Position numbers and translations under genes: made by a program. The notes under the pieces are model-generated. The model was not told the DNA's origin. It searched no databases and saw only the letters and a list, made by a program, of their open reading frames with translations. A DNA stretch of 12,513 nucleotides from Polaromonas sp. (lineage in GTDB: Bacteria; Pseudomonadota; Gammaproteobacteria; Burkholderiales; Burkholderiaceae_C): positions 1-12,513 of the forward strand of contig JAQGMN010000213.1 in the NCBI GenBank assembly GCA_028292345.1. Direction: 5' to 3'. Position 1 is the stretch's first letter, and each line of letters starts with the position of its first letter. Of this stretch, positions 1 to 8,636 are shown one piece after another.

Positions 1-1
1 T

Positions 2-745
2 CATCTGCAAGATTTGCTGCCGAGTCTGCAAGCGCTGGCTCAGGGCGGCACGGCGGTCGGCACCGGGATCAACGCACATCCGGAATTCGCTGCACGTTTC
101 AGCCGCCAGTTGAGCCAGCTCACTGACGTGCAATTCACTCAAGGCAGGGATCTGTTCGCCCTGATTGGTTCTCAGGACACCGCCGTCGCGGTCTCTGGGC
201 AACTCAAGGCGACTGCCGTATCGCTGATGAAAATCGCCAACGACCTGCGCTGGATGAACTCCGGTCCGCTCGCCGGTCTCGGTGAAATCGAACTCGAAGC
301 GCTGCAACCGGGCTCGTCGATCATGCCGGGCAAGGTCAATCCAACGCAGAGCGAGGCGCTGACCATGCTCGCCGCGCAGGTCTTCGGCAACGACGTGGCG
401 ATCAACTTCGGCGGCGCGTCGGGCAATTTCGAGCTGAACGTGTTCCGGCCGATGGTGGCCTACAACTTCCTGCAAAGCGTGCGGCTGCTGGCCGATGGCA
501 TGGTGAGCTTCAATGACCACTGCGCCGTCGGCATCGAACCGAACCGCGAGCGCATCGCCGAACTGGTGGGGCGCTCGCTGATGCTGGTGACGGCGCTGAA
601 TCCGCACATCGGTTACGACAAGGCGGCCTTCATCGCCAAGAAGGCGCACAAGGAAGGCAGCAGCCTGCGCGAGGCCGCCGTGGCGTCGGGCCATGTGACG
701 GCCGAGCAGTTCGACGCCTGGGTGGTGCCGCAGGACATGGTATGA
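2..745 (+). CDS. fumC: Class II fumarate hydratase, C-terminal part (5' end outside window)
   Basis: This is the last 247 codons of fumarase C, the cytosolic TCA-cycle enzyme that interconverts fumarate and L-malate as a homotetramer without an iron-sulfur cluster. The frame is open from base 2 and stops with TGA at 743-745. The superfamily signature [11 protein letters not shown] (bases 311-343) carries the mobile-loop serine and lysine of the active site. QGGTAVGTG lies upstream, and [27 protein letters not shown] and a C-terminal [10 protein letters not shown] follow as in known FumC proteins. The gene looks mosaic. The part before about base 338 resembles the Pseudomonas FumC1-like subtype ([30 protein letters not shown]), while the part after it ([18 protein letters not shown]) is of the E. 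coli/Burkholderiales FumC subtype. By my hand count, codons ending in A/T fall from 32 of 112 to 13 of 135 at that point. Aspartase and argininosuccinate lyase are excluded by these motifs. Confidence 0.95.
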   Translation, partial: HLQDLLPSLQALAQGGTAVGTGINAHPEFAARFSRQLSQLTDVQFTQGRDLFALIGSQDTAVAVSGQLKATAVSLMKIANDLRWMNSGPLAGLGEIELEALQPGSSIMPGKVNPTQSEALTMLAAQVFGNDVAINFGGASGNFELNVFRPMVAYNFLQSVRLLADGMVSFNDHCAVGIEPNRERIAELVGRSLMLVTALNPHIGYDKAAFIAKKAHKEGSSLREAAVASGHVTAEQFDAWVVPQDMV

Positions 746-784
746 AAAAAGCGCTACCGCTATTGTTTCAATAGCTGGTAGCGC
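745..784 (-). terminator. Rho-independent terminator of the proVWX operon
   Basis: Bases 751-758 (GCGCTACC) pair with 777-784 (GGTAGCGC), and 759-765 pair with 769-775 around a TTT loop, leaving one bulged T at 776. Read on the minus strand, the hairpin is followed by six T (bases 750-745), which is the classical arrangement, and it lies about 33 nt after the proX stop. The T-run touches the fumC stop codon, and there is no T-run for the plus direction. The hairpin resembles a repeated intergenic element that I recall from Comamonadaceae genomes (from memory only). Confidence 0.8.
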
Positions 785-817
785 CCGTGCAGCTTGCGCA
801 AGAGGCTGATTCGATGC

Positions 818-1828
818 TTATTTGGCGGCTGCCATGGCCTGCGCGACCCAGCCGTCGAAGGTTTTCTGGTGCGCCTTGATCCAGCCGTCGGTGTGGCGGG
901 CCACGTCCTGCTGCTTGTTCTCGCCGGCGTTCATGCGCTGGTTCTGGCTGTTGATGTCGCCAATCGGCAGCGCCATGACTTCGAACAGCTTGGCCGCAGC
1001 CGGGTTTTTCTCGGCGAAAGCCTTGTTGGCCATGATGTGCTGGTTGTTCAGCGTGAACCCGTAGTTCTTGCCGCTGGGCAGTTTCGTGTCCAGCTTGGCC
1101 TGCTCGCCGGGCAGCGATGAGAACGGCACTTCCAGCCAGACCACTTCCTGGCCGGGGCGCAGCACGCCGCTGACCCAGTTGGGCGTCCAGGTGTAGTACA
1201 GGATGGGCTTGTTCTGCTTGAATCGCGTCAGGGTGTCGGCCATCAGCGCCGAGTAGCTGCCCTGCGAATGCGTCACGGTGCCGCGCAGCTTGTAGGCGGT
1301 GAGCTGGTGCTCGATCACGCCTTCGCAGCCCCAGCCGGGGTTGCAGCCGGTCAGGTCGGCCTTGCCGTCGCCGTTGGTGTCGAACAACTTGGCCAGCTTG
1401 GGGTCCTGGAGCTGGTCGACGCGGGTGATCTTGTGCTGGTCGGCGGTTTTCTTGTCGATCAGGTAGCCCTGCGCCGCGTTGGCCGAATAGGTGCCGCTGC
1501 GGACCAGCTTGGCGTCGCCACCGGCATTCTTGTAGAAATCGGCATGCAGCGGATTCCAGTGGTTCGCCAGGAAAGTGGCGTCGCCGTTGGCAATCGCGAT
1601 ATGCGCCGTGGCCGGCTCGACTTCCTTGATCGGATGCACGTCGTAGCCGAGCTTTTCCAGCGCGCGGCTGACCAGCAGCGTCTGGAAGGTTTCCTCGGCA
1701 ATGGCGCTTTGCAGCGGCTGCACCTTGACGCCCTTGCCGGGCAGGTCGGCGGCCTGGGCAGTGAGCGTCAAGGCCAGCAGGCTGCCAGCGACCAGGGTGC
1801 GGGTGAAATGATTGCGGTGACTCGTCAT
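818..1828 (-). CDS. proX: Glycine betaine/proline betaine ABC transporter, periplasmic binding protein
   Basis: This 336-residue protein is the ProX receptor of the ProU-type osmoprotectant importer; it captures glycine betaine or proline betaine in the periplasm and delivers it to ProW. A signal peptide occupies about residues 1-26 (basic start, then [15 protein letters not shown], cleavage before ADLPGKG). After cleavage, Trp91, Trp166 and Trp214 fall on mature positions 65, 140 and 188, the three tryptophans that box the betaine headgroup in E. coli ProX. Cys162 and Cys168 in [10 protein letters not shown] match its disulfide. [20 protein letters not shown] and YYTWTPNW are near-identical to E. 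coli. The frame stays open well upstream, but the ATG at 1828 is chosen because the signal peptide starts there, an AAGGA lies about 9 nt upstream, and the length fits the family (E. coli 330). It follows proW after a 55-nt gap that contains a T8 run on the coding strand and only a weak hairpin. Confidence 0.97.
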   Translation of the reverse strand: MTSHRNHFTRTLVAGSLLALTLTAQAADLPGKGVKVQPLQSAIAEETFQTLLVSRALEKLGYDVHPIKEVEPATAHIAIANGDATFLANHWNPLHADFYKNAGGDAKLVRSGTYSANAAQGYLIDKKTADQHKITRVDQLQDPKLAKLFDTNGDGKADLTGCNPGWGCEGVIEHQLTAYKLRGTVTHSQGSYSALMADTLTRFKQNKPILYYTWTPNWVSGVLRPGQEVVWLEVPFSSLPGEQAKLDTKLPSGKNYGFTLNNQHIMANKAFAEKNPAAAKLFEVMALPIGDINSQNQRMNAGENKQQDVARHTDGWIKAHQKTFDGWVAQAMAAAK

Positions 1829-1883
1829 TCGGTGAATTCCTTCGTGGGGGAGTAAAAAAAACAGTGCGGCGGGCGGGTGGCCC

Positions 1884-3128
1884 TTACTGCGCAAGGGAGG
1901 AGGACAGCTGGGATGGGCTTGCTGCCGGCGAAAGCGATGCGAGACCGGCGGGCGCCGTGCGCTGGCGCTGCACCAGCCGCCACACCAGGCCGGCCGGGCC
2001 GGTCTGCCACCAGTGGCGAACGCCCCGGCTGGGCTGGCCCATCGACTGCGTGATGCGGTCCAGCGTGATGGCCAGCAGCACGATGCCCAGGCCGCCAACG
2101 GTGGCCAGGCCCATGTCGAGCCGGCCAATGCCGCGCAGCACCATCTGGCCCAGGCCGCCCACGGCGATCATCGAGGCGATGACCACCATCGACAGCGACA
2201 GCATCAGCGTCTGGTTGATGCCGGCCATGATGGATGGCATGGCCAGCGGCAGCTGCACCTTGGTCAGCAGCTGCAGCGGCGAGGCGCCGTAGGCGCGGGC
2301 CGCCTCGATCAGGTCGGGCCGGACCTGGCGGATGCCCAGGTTGGTCATGCGGATCAGCGGCGGCAGCGCGAAGATGATGGTCACGATCACGCCGGGCACG
2401 TTGCCGATGCCGAACAGCATCACCACCGGCACCAGGTAGACAAAGGCCGGCGTGGTCTGCATGGCGTCGAGCAGCGGGCGGGTGAAGCGCTGCAGGCGGT
2501 CGCTGCTGGCCAGCAGGATGCCCATCGGCAGGCCGACGACCAGGCAAAACGCCAGCGAGGTCAGCACCAGCGACAGCGTCACCATGGCTTCGGGCCAGAT
2601 GCCGAGCATCGCCACCAGCAGCAGCGACACGGCCGCGCCAATGGCCACGGCGCGGCCGGCGAACTGCCAGGCCAGCAGGGCGATCAGGCCGATCATCGCC
2701 AGCGCCGGCATGCTTTGCAGCACACCCTCAACGCTGCCGAGGGTGTTGTCGATGGGCACGCGCACGGTCTGGAAAAACGGCCTGAAGTTCAGCACCACCC
2801 AGTCGAGCGACTGGTTGATCCAGTTTTCGACCGGCAGCGAGCCATCCCAGAGCTGCCGGACCTGGAAGCCGGTCACGGCGTCGGCGGTATCAAGCGCGCC
2901 GGCGGGCGCGTCCAGCCAGTCGCTGCCGCTGGGGGCCGCTTCCATCGCGTTGTCCGCGCCAGCCGGCGGTACCGAGCCCCAGGCGTCGGCGGACGAGCCG
3001 GACAGCGGGGGGGCTGGCGAGCCGGCCTCTGCCGCCTGCACCGGCATGCCCCAGGCGTCCACCTGGGAAGCGGCCGGCGGCGCCATGTCTTGCGCCGTAG
3101 GCGCCAGGGTTTCTTGGATTGGATTCAT
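1884..3128 (-). CDS. proW: Glycine betaine/proline betaine ABC transporter, permease
   Basis: This 414-residue inner-membrane protein is the translocation channel of the ProU importer. The core from about residue 100 closely follows E. coli Pro[53 protein letters not shown] and [20 protein letters not shown]. The EAA loop that contacts the ATPase runs from EAARAYGAS (275-283) to QLPLAMPS (292-299). The N-terminal tail of about 100 residues is rich in Ala, Pro and Ser and carries two DAWG motifs (24-27 and 48-51). The C-terminus runs past the family's usual TGPxGL end by roughly 30 low-complexity residues, making it about 60 residues longer than E. coli ProW (354). The ATG at 3128 lies 13 nt after the proV stop with GAAGAAAG as a partial ribosome site. 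An in-frame GTG/ATG further up at 3182 would overlap proV and gives no family-like sequence. Confidence 0.95.
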   Translation of the reverse strand: MNPIQETLAPTAQDMAPPAASQVDAWGMPVQAAEAGSPAPPLSGSSADAWGSVPPAGADNAMEAAPSGSDWLDAPAGALDTADAVTGFQVRQLWDGSLPVENWINQSLDWVVLNFRPFFQTVRVPIDNTLGSVEGVLQSMPALAMIGLIALLAWQFAGRAVAIGAAVSLLLVAMLGIWPEAMVTLSLVLTSLAFCLVVGLPMGILLASSDRLQRFTRPLLDAMQTTPAFVYLVPVVMLFGIGNVPGVIVTIIFALPPLIRMTNLGIRQVRPDLIEAARAYGASPLQLLTKVQLPLAMPSIMAGINQTLMLSLSMVVIASMIAVGGLGQMVLRGIGRLDMGLATVGGLGIVLLAITLDRITQSMGQPSRGVRHWWQTGPAGLVWRLVQRQRTAPAGLASLSPAASPSQLSSSLAQ

Positions 3129-3141
3129 GAACTTACTTTCT

Positions 3142-4362
3142 TCAGGAGGCATGCGCGGGCACGGGCGGGGTGTCCCGGTCAAGGAATTTCAGGAGCGTGG
3201 TCTTGCTGATGACGCCCTGCAGGCGCCCGTCGTCGGCAACGACCGGCACGGAGTAGGGGGTTTTGGCAATCTGGCCGAACAGGCCGCTGACCGGCTCGCC
3301 GGCCGCGATCGGCTGCACATCGGGCAGGTACGCCGGCGCCAGGCCCAGCGGACCGACATGGCCGTCGAGCACCGAACGCAGCGATTCGGCCGACACCACG
3401 CCGAGGTAGCGCTGCGAAGGGCTGACCACATAGGCATAGTCGCGGTCCTGGTCTTCGAGCAGCTTCAGCGCCGCGCGCGAGCCCTTGCCCGGCTGCTCCG
3501 ACACCACGACCAGGCTCTTGCGGGCAATGTCGCCGGCCTTGAACACGGCCGAGGCATCGACGCCGCGAACGAAGCTGCGCACATAGTCGTCGGCCGGGTT
3601 GCGCAGGATCTCCTCCGGCGTGCCGACCTGCACCACCTGGCCGTCCTTCATGATGGCGATGCGGTCGCCGATGCGCATGGCCTCGTCCAGGTCGTGCGAG
3701 ATGAAGACGATGGTGCGCCGCCTGACCTGCTGCAGGCGCAGCAGCTCGGACTGCATCTCGGTGCGAATGATCGGGTCGAGCGCGGAAAAAGCCTCGTCCA
3801 TCAGCAGGATCGACGGGTCGGAGGCGAGGGCGCGGGCCAGCCCCACGCGCTGCTGCATGCCGCCCGACAGCTCGTCCGGATAACTCTCGCCCCAGCCGTT
3901 CAGGCCGACCTGTTCCAGCGCCTGCCCGGCCAGTTCGCGCCGCTCGTCGCGGCCCACGCCGGCCAGTTCCAGTCCGAGCGCGGTGTTGTCGATCACGGTC
4001 ATGTGCGGCATCAGCGCGAACGACTGGAACACCATGCTGATGTCCTTGCGCCGAAGCGCGCGCAAGGCCTTGTCGGACAGCGCGTTGATGTCGGTGCCGT
4101 CCACCAGGATGCGGCCGGCGGTCGGCTCGATCAGCAGGTTCAGCATGCGCACCAGCGTGGACTTGCCCGAGCCCGACAAGCCCATGACGACGAAGATTTC
4201 GCCGGCCTCGATGGTCAGGCTGGCGTTGAACACGCCGATGGAGCAGCCCGTGCGGGCCAGGATGTCCTGCTTGGGGCAGCCCTGGCGGACCAGTTCAAGC
4301 GCGGCTTGCGGCTCGTCGCCGAATACCTTGAATACCTGGTCGATGATGATTTGTTTGGCCAT
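3142..4362 (-). CDS. proV: Glycine betaine/proline betaine ABC transporter, ATP-binding subunit
   Basis: This 406-residue cytoplasmic ATPase powers the ProU osmoprotectant importer. Visible motifs in order are Walker A GLSGSGKST (61-69), Q-loop Gln113 in VFQSFALMPHMTV, ABC signature LSGGMQQR (165-172), Walker B ILLMDE (185-190) with D-loop SALD, and switch His223 in ISHDLDEAMRIGDR. The roughly 130 C-terminal residues (about 275-400) form the tandem CBS region typical of ProV/OpuAA, a module linked to ionic-strength sensing in OpuA. The long N-terminal stretch before Walker A (FKVFGDEPQAALELVRQG) also matches ProV and not a generic amino-acid transporter ATPase. Length equals E. coli ProV (400) within a few residues. 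The ATG at 4362 aligns with the family start, although only a weak AAAGA lies upstream. It is the first gene of the order proV-proW-proX, as in Enterobacteria. Confidence 0.96.
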   Translation of the reverse strand: MAKQIIIDQVFKVFGDEPQAALELVRQGCPKQDILARTGCSIGVFNASLTIEAGEIFVVMGLSGSGKSTLVRMLNLLIEPTAGRILVDGTDINALSDKALRALRRKDISMVFQSFALMPHMTVIDNTALGLELAGVGRDERRELAGQALEQVGLNGWGESYPDELSGGMQQRVGLARALASDPSILLMDEAFSALDPIIRTEMQSELLRLQQVRRRTIVFISHDLDEAMRIGDRIAIMKDGQVVQVGTPEEILRNPADDYVRSFVRGVDASAVFKAGDIARKSLVVVSEQPGKGSRAALKLLEDQDRDYAYVVSPSQRYLGVVSAESLRSVLDGHVGPLGLAPAYLPDVQPIAAGEPVSGLFGQIAKTPYSVPVVADDGRLQGVISKTTLLKFLDRDTPPVPAHAS

Positions 4363-4409
4363 GCGGCGGGGTCTTTGCGGATTGGAAGATAAAAAAGCCT
4401 TGATCCATG

Positions 4410-4454
4410 CGGCAGCCAGGCGGGGGGATTCAAAAAATCCCGATGCGGCTGCCG
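4410..4454 (-). promoter_or_regulatory. Nested hairpin in the proV leader
   Basis: Bases 4410-4417 (CGGCAGCC) are perfectly complementary to 4447-4454 (GGCTGCCG). Inside them, 4425-4430 (GGGATT) pair with 4436-4441 (AATCCC) around a 5-nt loop. On the minus strand a T6 run follows 13 nt after the outer stem (bases 4396-4391), about 30 nt before the proV ATG. The gap is too long for a standard terminator, so a structured 5' leader or weak attenuator is the more cautious reading. The structure is visible; the function is inferred. Confidence 0.4.
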
Positions 4455-4704
4455 GACCGGGTGCAAGGGCACGCCGGCCGGCGCGGAAAAAGGGCGGACA
4501 GATGGACTATCTGCTGACGGCAACCCGACAAGGCCATGCAGATGCCGTGGGGCGCTTCAACAAAAGAGGTCTGGGCAGAGGACTCTTGAATTGCGCAGGC
4601 GGCATGCGGTGCATGGCGCCAGAAAATCGGTGCCGGCGATGCAGCCGGCATGGCGTTTTACCGCCGTTGGTAAGTGATTAACTCTGTTGCGGGTTATAAA
4701 ACAA

Positions 4705-4740
4705 GGTCGAATTATAGCCATTAGCTATTTTATTCATCCG
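4705..4740 (-). promoter_or_regulatory. Candidate promoter of proVWX with an inverted repeat at the -10
   Basis: In an AT-rich patch that stands out from its GC-rich surroundings, the minus strand has a perfect TATAAT at 4716-4711. No good -35 hexamer lies 16-18 nt upstream (GGATGA at best), suggesting dependence on an activator or on DNA topology. An inverted repeat ATAGC-N5-GCTAT overlaps the -10 and could be an operator. Initiation here would give a leader of about 340 nt before proV. The stretch 4363-4710 contains no gene that I can support, only this leader. Confidence 0.45.
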
Positions 4741-4995
4741 AATAAGGGCTTTGGCCTGTCGGCCATGGCTTGAAGCAGCGCTGCGCAAGTGAGCAGGAGT
4801 GGCGTTTGGGCAAGGCGTACCAGGCTGTCCCCCAGCATGAGTTGCGGGCGGATCGGAAAGTGCCGAACGGGTTGCACGGTGGGCAGAAATCCCCTGGGCC
4901 GGCGCGGGATGACCAGGCCGGTTCAGCGCGGCCGGGATCAGGTGAAAGGGCGCCAGCGTCTGCTGCGGCAGCGACGCGCCGATCAGGATCGGCAC
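4734..4995 (-). pseudogene. Possible decayed coding remnant downstream of the YqhA-like gene
   Basis: No intact gene is recognised in this stretch. Seven nt after the YqhA-like stop, a GTG at 4995 opens a frame reading PILIGASLPQQTLAPFHLIP with strongly G/C-ending codons. Around base 4920 the protein-like character moves to another frame, which reads RHFPIRPQLMLGDSLVRLAQ, then LLLTCAALLQAMADR, and stops at 4734. Removing one C in a CGGCCTGG context near 4920 would join the two. This could be a frameshifted remnant of an unidentified gene, or chance openness in GC-rich DNA. It overlaps the region just upstream of the candidate proV promoter. I assign no family. Confidence 0.2.
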
Positions 4996-5001
4996 TTCCT
5001 T

Positions 5002-5601
5002 TCAGTGGGGATTCTGGTTCGACGACATCATGCGGTCGGTTGCGGCAATCGCCAGGGCGCTGAGGAGGAAGGTGATGTGGATCACCGTTTGCGCGATCAG
5101 TACCCGGTCGGTGTAGTTGTCGGCATTGATGAAGGTCTTGAGCAGGTGGATCGAGCTGATGCCGATGATGGCCGTGGCCAGCTTGACCTTGAGCACCGAG
5201 GCATTCACATGGCTCAGCCATTCCGGCTGGTCGCGGTGGCCTTCGAGGTCCAGGCGGCTGACAAAGGTTTCATACCCCCCGACGATGACCATGATCAGCA
5301 GGTTGGAAATCATGACCACGTCAATCAGCGCCAGCACGACCAGCATGATGACGGTTTCGTTCAGCGTGGTCACCGGCGCGCCGGTCTTGTAGCCAATGCT
5401 GGTGATCAGCGCCTGCAAGGCCGTCTGGCTGCCAAAGGCCGCCTCGATCAGGTGCAGCAACTCCACCAGAAAGTGAAAGACATAGACGCCCTGGGCCGCG
5501 ATCAGCCCCAAATACAGCGGCACCTGCAGCCAGCGGCTGGCGAAGATCAGATTGGGCAAAGGGCGCAGCGGCGTGAGTTTTGGGGGAGTGGGTAGGGACA
5601 T
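5002..5601 (-). CDS. YqhA/UPF0114 family inner-membrane protein
   Basis: This 199-residue protein of unknown function has four predicted membrane segments (about 26-50, 84-108, 141-158 and 170-188). It resembles E. coli YqhA along its length: FASRWLQVPLYLGL against YASRWLLAPVYFGL, then GGYETFVSRLDLE, ISSIHLLKTFINA and VIHITFLLSALAIAATDR. It is longer than YqhA (164) because of a proline-rich cytoplasmic N-terminus of about 18 residues and an insert after the first segment. The ATG at 5601 is chosen because family similarity begins shortly after it. A GTG at 5661 would add 20 residues without recognisable similarity, and a candidate -10 (TACAAT) lies between the two starts. Neither start has a convincing ribosome site. 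The gene is divergent from acs and followed on its own strand, after about 640 nt, by proV, probably as a separate unit. Confidence 0.85.
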   Translation of the reverse strand: MSLPTPPKLTPLRPLPNLIFASRWLQVPLYLGLIAAQGVYVFHFLVELLHLIEAAFGSQTALQALITSIGYKTGAPVTTLNETVIMLVVLALIDVVMISNLLIMVIVGGYETFVSRLDLEGHRDQPEWLSHVNASVLKVKLATAIIGISSIHLLKTFINADNYTDRVLIAQTVIHITFLLSALAIAATDRMMSSNQNPH

Positions 5602-5628
5602 GGGGCAAACCGTTAAGAGGGGCTGGGA

Positions 5629-5634
5629 ATTGTA
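5629..5634 (-). promoter_or_regulatory. Candidate -10 box of the YqhA-like gene
   Basis: The minus strand reads TACAAT (bases 5634-5629), one mismatch from the consensus, and would give a leader of about 20 nt to the ATG at 5601. No good -35 is visible at the right distance. The rest of the 146-nt divergent gap to acs shows no clear promoter for acs; its ribosome site AAGGAG is at 5733-5738. Confidence 0.25.
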
Positions 5635-5747
5635 GGATGCGCCGAGCGCCTGCCGGATCACAAGGATTAAGCTGGAAGCACGTCAGTGGCGTGTAAGTGC
5701 GAAGGCCGAAAGTACGCTCGATTCAATGACCCAAGGAGACATGATTA

Positions 5748-7742
<1,995 letters not shown>

Positions 7743-7770
7743 GCGTTTTAAACGCCAGGCCAGCCATTGA

Positions 7771-7800
7771 AAAAGCCCGTCGATCGACGGGCTTTTTTTT
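7771..7800. terminator. Bidirectional Rho-independent terminator between acs and the cytochrome c gene
   Basis: Bases 7775-7783 (GCCCGTCGA) are perfectly complementary to 7784-7792 (TCGACGGGC), extended by AAAA (7771-7774) pairing with the start of a T8 run (7793-7800). It lies 28 nt after the acs stop. On the minus strand the hairpin is followed by TTTTTC, so it can also end the cytochrome c transcript. A second small inverted repeat, GCGTTTTAAACGC, is at 7743-7755 immediately after the acs stop. Confidence 0.9.
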
Positions 7801-7843
7801 CTTGCCCAACCTGGACCCAGGTGGCTTCTGCGGCTGCGCCGTC

Positions 7844-8164
7844 TTATTTTTGCGCCAGGATCCAGGCAACCAGTTGCTTGGCCTCTGCTGGCGTGACCTG
7901 CGCATTGGCCGGCATCGGCACAGGACCCCAGACACCGGCCCCGCCCTTGAGAACCTTGGCCTCCAGTTTGCCCACCGCGTCTGCCTGACCTGAATACTTG
8001 GCTGCCACGTCCTTGTAGGAAGGCCCGACCAGTTTTTTGTCAACGGCGTGGCAGGCCATGCAGTTTTTGGCCGTTGCCAGTTGCAGGTCGGCCATGGCCG
8101 GAGCGCAGACTGTCCAGGTTGCCACCACGGAAGCGATCGTCAAAAGCGTGCGTTTCAGTTTCAT
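7844..8164 (-). CDS. Small periplasmic class I cytochrome c (c551/c552-like)
   Basis: This 106-residue monohaem electron carrier has a Sec signal peptide at residues 1-26 (KLKRTLLTIASVVA, cleavage after APAMA) and a mature protein of about 80 residues, the usual size of cytochrome c551/c552 (c8 type). The haem site is CMACH (35-39): Cys35 and Cys38 bind haem covalently and His39 is the proximal ligand. Met84 in GPVPMPAN is the expected distal ligand. LVGPSYKDVAAKY and the C-terminal helix AEAKQLVAWILAQ fit the fold. GAGG-like GGAGVWGP precedes the Met loop as in the family. The start is supported by GAGGAA just upstream of the ATG. The redox partner cannot be told from the context: it stands alone, divergent from the Trp-rich gene and sharing a terminator with acs. 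Confidence 0.92.
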   Translation of the reverse strand: MKLKRTLLTIASVVATWTVCAPAMADLQLATAKNCMACHAVDKKLVGPSYKDVAAKYSGQADAVGKLEAKVLKGGAGVWGPVPMPANAQVTPAEAKQLVAWILAQK

Positions 8165-8288
8165 GGGTTCCTCATTCGTAAGGGTGATGGATTCGGTTAC
8201 AGTGATTCAACGCGATTGTAGGGGTGGGCGTTGACCATGAACCACCGCCCAAATCCGGAGGTGGCCTGCTCGATTTCAGGAGTTCAGC

Positions 8289-8531
8289 ATGTATTTGTTA
8301 TTGATCGGTGTTTTGGGCCTGGCCCTGAAATACCTGGAAATCGACCCGGTGGCCGGCTGGAACTGGTGGCTGGTTTTGTCGCCGTTTGCGCTGGCTGTCG
8401 CCTGGTGGGCCTGGGCTGACGCCTCCGGCTACACCAAGCGCAAGGAAATTGAAAAGATGGATGACCGCAAGCAAAAGCGCATCGACAAGCAGCGCGCGGC
8501 CATGGGCCTGACATCCAAAAAGCGGCCTTGA
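8289..8531 (+). CDS. Small Trp-rich protein (TIGR04438-like)
   Basis: This 80-residue protein of unknown function starts at ATG 8289, with CAGGAG about 7 nt upstream. It has two hydrophobic stretches, YLLLIGVLGLALKYL (2-16) and WLVLSPFALAVAWWAWA (27-43), with six tryptophans concentrated in GWNWW and WWAW. A strongly charged tail of Lys, Arg and Asp follows (KRKEIEKMDDRKQKRIDKQR). The pattern matches what I recall as the small Trp-rich protein family of Betaproteobacteria (assignment from memory). It is probably a small inner-membrane protein with a cytoplasmic basic helix. It is divergent from the cytochrome c gene across a 124-nt gap and convergent with ilvD across a shared terminator, so it appears to be its own transcription unit. 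Confidence 0.8.
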   Translation: MYLLLIGVLGLALKYLEIDPVAGWNWWLVLSPFALAVAWWAWADASGYTKRKEIEKMDDRKQKRIDKQRAAMGLTSKKRP

Positions 8532-8575
8532 CATCGTCGATTGCTGCTTTCGACATGCCTGCCTTCAGGAAGGTA

Positions 8576-8609
8576 AAAAGCCCGTGAAGTTTGTAACTCA
8601 CGGGCTTTT
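8576..8609. terminator. Bidirectional Rho-independent terminator between the Trp-rich gene and ilvD
   Basis: A perfect 12-bp stem pairs AAAAGCCCGTGA (8576-8587) with TCACGGGCTTTT (8598-8609) around a 10-nt loop. T-runs occur at the end of the stem on both strands. It sits between the stop codons of two convergent genes (8531 and 8637). A small extra hairpin (CCTT/AAGG near 8562-8573) precedes it. Confidence 0.9.
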
Positions 8610-8636
8610 ATTCAGGCGCGTTTCAGCGGTCGGGCA

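Noticed and set aside
1829..2128. A longer proX start giving 436 residues
   Set aside because: The extension overlaps proW out of frame and would bury the signal peptide that begins at the ATG at 1828.
2452..4392. A 646-codon plus-strand open frame across proW and proV (also 2013-3209)
   Set aside because: These are shadows of proV and proW, with biased His/Gln/Arg composition and no family features.
4430..4651. A 73-codon minus-strand frame in the proV leader
   Set aside because: It has no ribosome site and a composition unlike a protein; it overlaps the leader hairpin and is best seen as chance.
4978..4993. A perfect palindrome GCCGATC-AG-GATCGGC just after the YqhA-like gene
   Set aside because: It has almost no loop and no T-run follows on either strand, so I do not call it a terminator.
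5687..5702. A sigma-54-like TGGC...GC element upstream of acs
   Set aside because: The distance between the GG and GC dinucleotides is one base short of the strict spacing required.
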